Source of the DNA: Chryseobacterium sp. MEBOG06
Lineage (GTDB): Bacteria; Bacteroidota; Bacteroidia; Flavobacteriales; Weeksellaceae
DNA: 64,000 bases
Direction: 5' to 3'
NCBI RefSeq assembly: GCF_021869765.1
Contig: NZ_CP084580.1
Coordinates: 4,650,001 to 4,714,000, forward strand
Of the stretch, positions 62,061 to 64,000 are shown piece after piece. Position 1 is the first letter of the stretch, and every line of letters starts with the position of its first letter. Below the pieces are notes generated by a model that worked only from the letters and a program-made list of their open reading frames with translations, made no database searches and had not been told where the DNA came from. The position numbers and the translations under genes are program-made.

Positions 62061-63167
62061 GTGATCAAAAATTTAGTATTCCTCACCCTTTTTCTTTTTT
62101 TGTTTTCCTGTAAAACTGAAGTCCCTCAGCCTCCGGTTGACAAAAAAGCGATTATTGATTCTACCATAACAGCCTTCCAAAAAACACTTTTGGAACAGCA
62201 AATCGATTCTGTATTTAAAAAATATAATTTCAATGGAAGCATTGCTGTTTTTAAAGATTCATTGCCGCTTTACAGAAAAGAAAACGGTTATTCTGATTTT
62301 AAAAGAAAAATAAAAATTGACAGCAATACGGTTTTTGCTATCGGATCTATAAGCAAACAATTCACAGCTGTACTCGTTTTACTTCAGATGGAGCAGGGAA
62401 AACTTAATGTTACAGATAAGGTGTCAAAATATATAAAGGAGTTTCAGATCAAAGAATATGAAAACATCACGATTCATCAGCTCCTTAACCATACTTCAGG
62501 GCTTAATATGACGGGTGGAAAATTAATGTTTAAAAGCGGTTCCGATTTCTTTTATTCCAATGACGGATTTAATACACTTGGTAAGATTGTCGAAAAAGCC
62601 TCCGGGAAATCATATGATGACAATATTCTGGAACTTTTTAAAAAAGCGGGTATGACTCATTCTTCGACGGGAGATATTTTTAAAGGAACTCATTTTGCCA
62701 GTGCCTACCTTGGTACTGCCTTCAATTTTCAGGAAGTTCCGAACATGCCCAAAAGACTGGGTGGAAAAGACATTGGAACCCCTGCAGGAGGGGTCTTATC
62801 TACCATTCAGGACCTTCATACATGGAACAACGCTCTTTATGGCGGAAAAATTTTAAAGCCTGAAACGCTTCAGCAGTTTATGGCAAAAAGTGCAGAAAGA
62901 CGTCATGCGATCTTTGGAAAAATGGGCTATGCTTATGGAATTATGCTTAACATCGGCAAGCCCAATTCTTACTTTCACAGCGGATATGTAAAAGGATCTC
63001 CTTCTTTAAACATTTATTATCCTGACACGAAGACTTCGGTGATAATCCTGTCTAATATCTCGGATGAAGGAAAAGGCAAAGGGCTGGTTTTTAAACCGCA
63101 TATTGAAGTAAAGAAGATTACGGATAATCTTGAAAATATTCTGGCTCAGCTTAAATCAGGACATTAG
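62061..63167 (+). CDS. Class C beta-lactamase-like serine hydrolase lipoprotein
   Basis: A 368-residue exported hydrolase. A lipobox signal peptide ends at Cys17 (FLFSC). Active-site motifs of the family are Ser96-x-x-Lys99 (SISKQF), Tyr165-Ser-Asn167 (FYSNDGF) and His306-Ser-Gly308 (FHSGYV). These proteins are D-peptidases or esterases related to AmpC; this one lacks features that would single out an antibiotic-hydrolysing enzyme. The start is GTG 62061, fixed by the signal peptide. Its 3' end overlaps the convergent membrane protein gene by 17 bases. Confidence 0.9.
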   Translation: MIKNLVFLTLFLFLFSCKTEVPQPPVDKKAIIDSTITAFQKTLLEQQIDSVFKKYNFNGSIAVFKDSLPLYRKENGYSDFKRKIKIDSNTVFAIGSISKQFTAVLVLLQMEQGKLNVTDKVSKYIKEFQIKEYENITIHQLLNHTSGLNMTGGKLMFKSGSDFFYSNDGFNTLGKIVEKASGKSYDDNILELFKKAGMTHSSTGDIFKGTHFASAYLGTAFNFQEVPNMPKRLGGKDIGTPAGGVLSTIQDLHTWNNALYGGKILKPETLQQFMAKSAERRHAIFGKMGYAYGIMLNIGKPNSYFHSGYVKGSPSLNIYYPDTKTSVIILSNISDEGKGKGLVFKPHIEVKKITDNLENILAQLKSGH

Positions 63168-63765
63168 TTTTTCTTGCTTTGAAATAAAGAAGCTGGATCT
63201 TAACAGCGATAGCATATAAAAAGAAAATTTTCATCACTTCACTTCCTACTAATGTTAAATCATTGTAAAAAAGGTATAGCGAAGAAAAAATTATAATACC
63301 GGCGGCTGTATTTTTAAGAATCAATGGATGAAAACTTAACTGCATATAATCAAACAGCCTCATTTTTCTGAAAATAAAATTATACCCAAGCAAGCCTGTC
63401 ATTATTACTAGTAAAGAAACCTGGAAATACATAAACATATCCGGACGGATAAAGATAACGCTTGAAAAAATTAACGAAAAAACAAGTGCATACCATGTAA
63501 TATTCCTAAACCTTTTCTGAAGTATTTCTTTTTCCAGTCTGGTTATTTTCCTGAACGAAAGCAAGTCTGCTCTTACCATTTCAAGCTCCTGATTCCAGCT
63601 CAGTTTGGTTTTTAGGAAAGCTTCCTGAAATCCCACCTGCCCGTCATCAATAAGACCTGAGATCTGTTCTGAAAAATGATCTTTAATCTCAAAAAATAAA
63701 TCTCTGCTTAAATTCTTGGATAAAAGATAATGTACTATCTCTTTTTCTTGTAGTGTAGTTATCAT
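63151..63765 (-). CDS. Membrane protein of unknown function
   Basis: A 204-residue protein. A soluble helical part (residues 1-85, with EKEIVHYLLSKNLSRDLFFEIKDHFSEQI) is followed by four predicted membrane helices between about 90 and 200 (WYALVFSLIFSSVIFI, YFQVSLLVIMTGLLGYNF, AAGIIIFSSLYLFY, MKIFFLYAIAVKIQLLYF). I recognise no named domain. It follows another minus-strand membrane protein gene (63813 onward) by 47 bases, probably one operon. Confidence 0.75.
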   Translation of the reverse strand: MITTLQEKEIVHYLLSKNLSRDLFFEIKDHFSEQISGLIDDGQVGFQEAFLKTKLSWNQELEMVRADLLSFRKITRLEKEILQKRFRNITWYALVFSLIFSSVIFIRPDMFMYFQVSLLVIMTGLLGYNFIFRKMRLFDYMQLSFHPLILKNTAAGIIIFSSLYLFYNDLTLVGSEVMKIFFLYAIAVKIQLLYFKARKTNVLI

Positions 63766-63812
63766 GGAATAATAATTTTTGATATAATTATATTTGAATG
63801 TATTGCTTATTG

Positions 63813-64000
63813 TTATTGAGCGGATGATGTCAGAAAATTCTGCATTTTCACCAGATTCTTTTTGTGCTCAGAAAAATTGAACAGGGTAAAAACAACTCCT
63901 GCCTGTAATATAAAAGGGATAAGTAAAGTGAGCAGTACCGGTAAAATTTCACTGTGATTATGTTCTTTAAAGAACTGATACACGTAATTGCCATTCTTCA
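63813..64000 (-). CDS. C-terminal part of a membrane protein (cut by window edge)
   Basis: About 62 codons at the 3' end of a gene reading in from the right edge, ending at TAA 63815-63813. It contains one clear membrane helix (ILPVLLTLLIPFILQAGVVFTLF) and a polar C-terminal tail (SEHKKNLVKMQNFLTSSAQ). No start is in the window. Not identified. Confidence 0.7.
   Translation of the reverse strand, partial: KNGNYVYQFFKEHNHSEILPVLLTLLIPFILQAGVVFTLFNFSEHKKNLVKMQNFLTSSAQ

Overview
The window looks like chromosomal DNA of a Chryseobacterium-type flavobacterium (Bacteroidota). The evidence is: AT-rich DNA; no Shine-Dalgarno sequences but repeated copies of the flavobacterial promoter pattern TTG-N(17-23)-TAnnTTTG; three large proteins ending in the gliding-motility-associated C-terminal (T9SS type B) sorting domain; a KKLSRxEMKxVKG-type small-peptide leader; and an ISAon1-type ISL3 element. 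Genus is inferred from gene content, not from a marker search. No rRNA, tRNA or CRISPR array was seen.

Layout. 1-7044: 5' end of leuS, a lipoprotein, a short surface-sugar operon (acyltransferase, family 2 glycosyltransferase, unknown protein), then on the minus strand an O-methyltransferase, an NlpC/P60 peptidase, a DUF1648-like membrane protein and waaA (Kdo transferase). 7045-8215: a gap with no long gene that holds two small genes: a 50-residue cysteine-rich peptide (7190-7342) with its own terminator and a 51-residue ORF (7743-7898) with promoter and terminator. 8216-24310: mostly housekeeping genes (OmpA-like lipoprotein, tilS, dsbD, exbD, hydrolases, nrnA-like, rpmH, ftsE-like ABC ATPase, the trmN6/histidine kinase/ribE operon, pdxA, yceD-rpmF, accB-accC). 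24311-27209: a decayed small secreted-protein gene, a lipoprotein phosphatase and rocD. 27206-32512: a five-gene glycosyltransferase operon. 32867-38566: gltX, accA with an IS3-family element inserted at its stop codon, and tsf. 38761-51963: three tandem T9SS type B surface proteins, a secreted regulatory-domain protein, and a three-member paralogous family with a conserved two-cysteine C-terminal domain, with trmB between. 52051-53448: a complete ISL3-family element with an 8-bp target duplication. 53538-64000: rplM-rpsI-rpsB, a DUF3667-like membrane protein, fused isobutyryl-CoA mutase (icmF), a Dph6-like enzyme, a serine hydrolase lipoprotein, and two small membrane proteins, the last cut by the window edge.

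How it fits together. AccA, AccB and AccC supply three of the four acetyl-CoA carboxylase parts. WaaA, the glycosyltransferase operon and the acyltransferase operon all build surface glycans. The three type B proteins are presumably exported by T9SS machinery encoded elsewhere. tsf lies about 15 kb from rpsB and in the opposite orientation, although the two are usually neighbours; this suggests that the segment between has been inverted or rebuilt.

The most unusual item is the 50-residue peptide: after a GG/GA-type leader, its 32-residue core carries six cysteines in the order C-x5-C-x5-CC-x4-C-x6-C, which is the spacing of inhibitor cystine knot (knottin) peptides.
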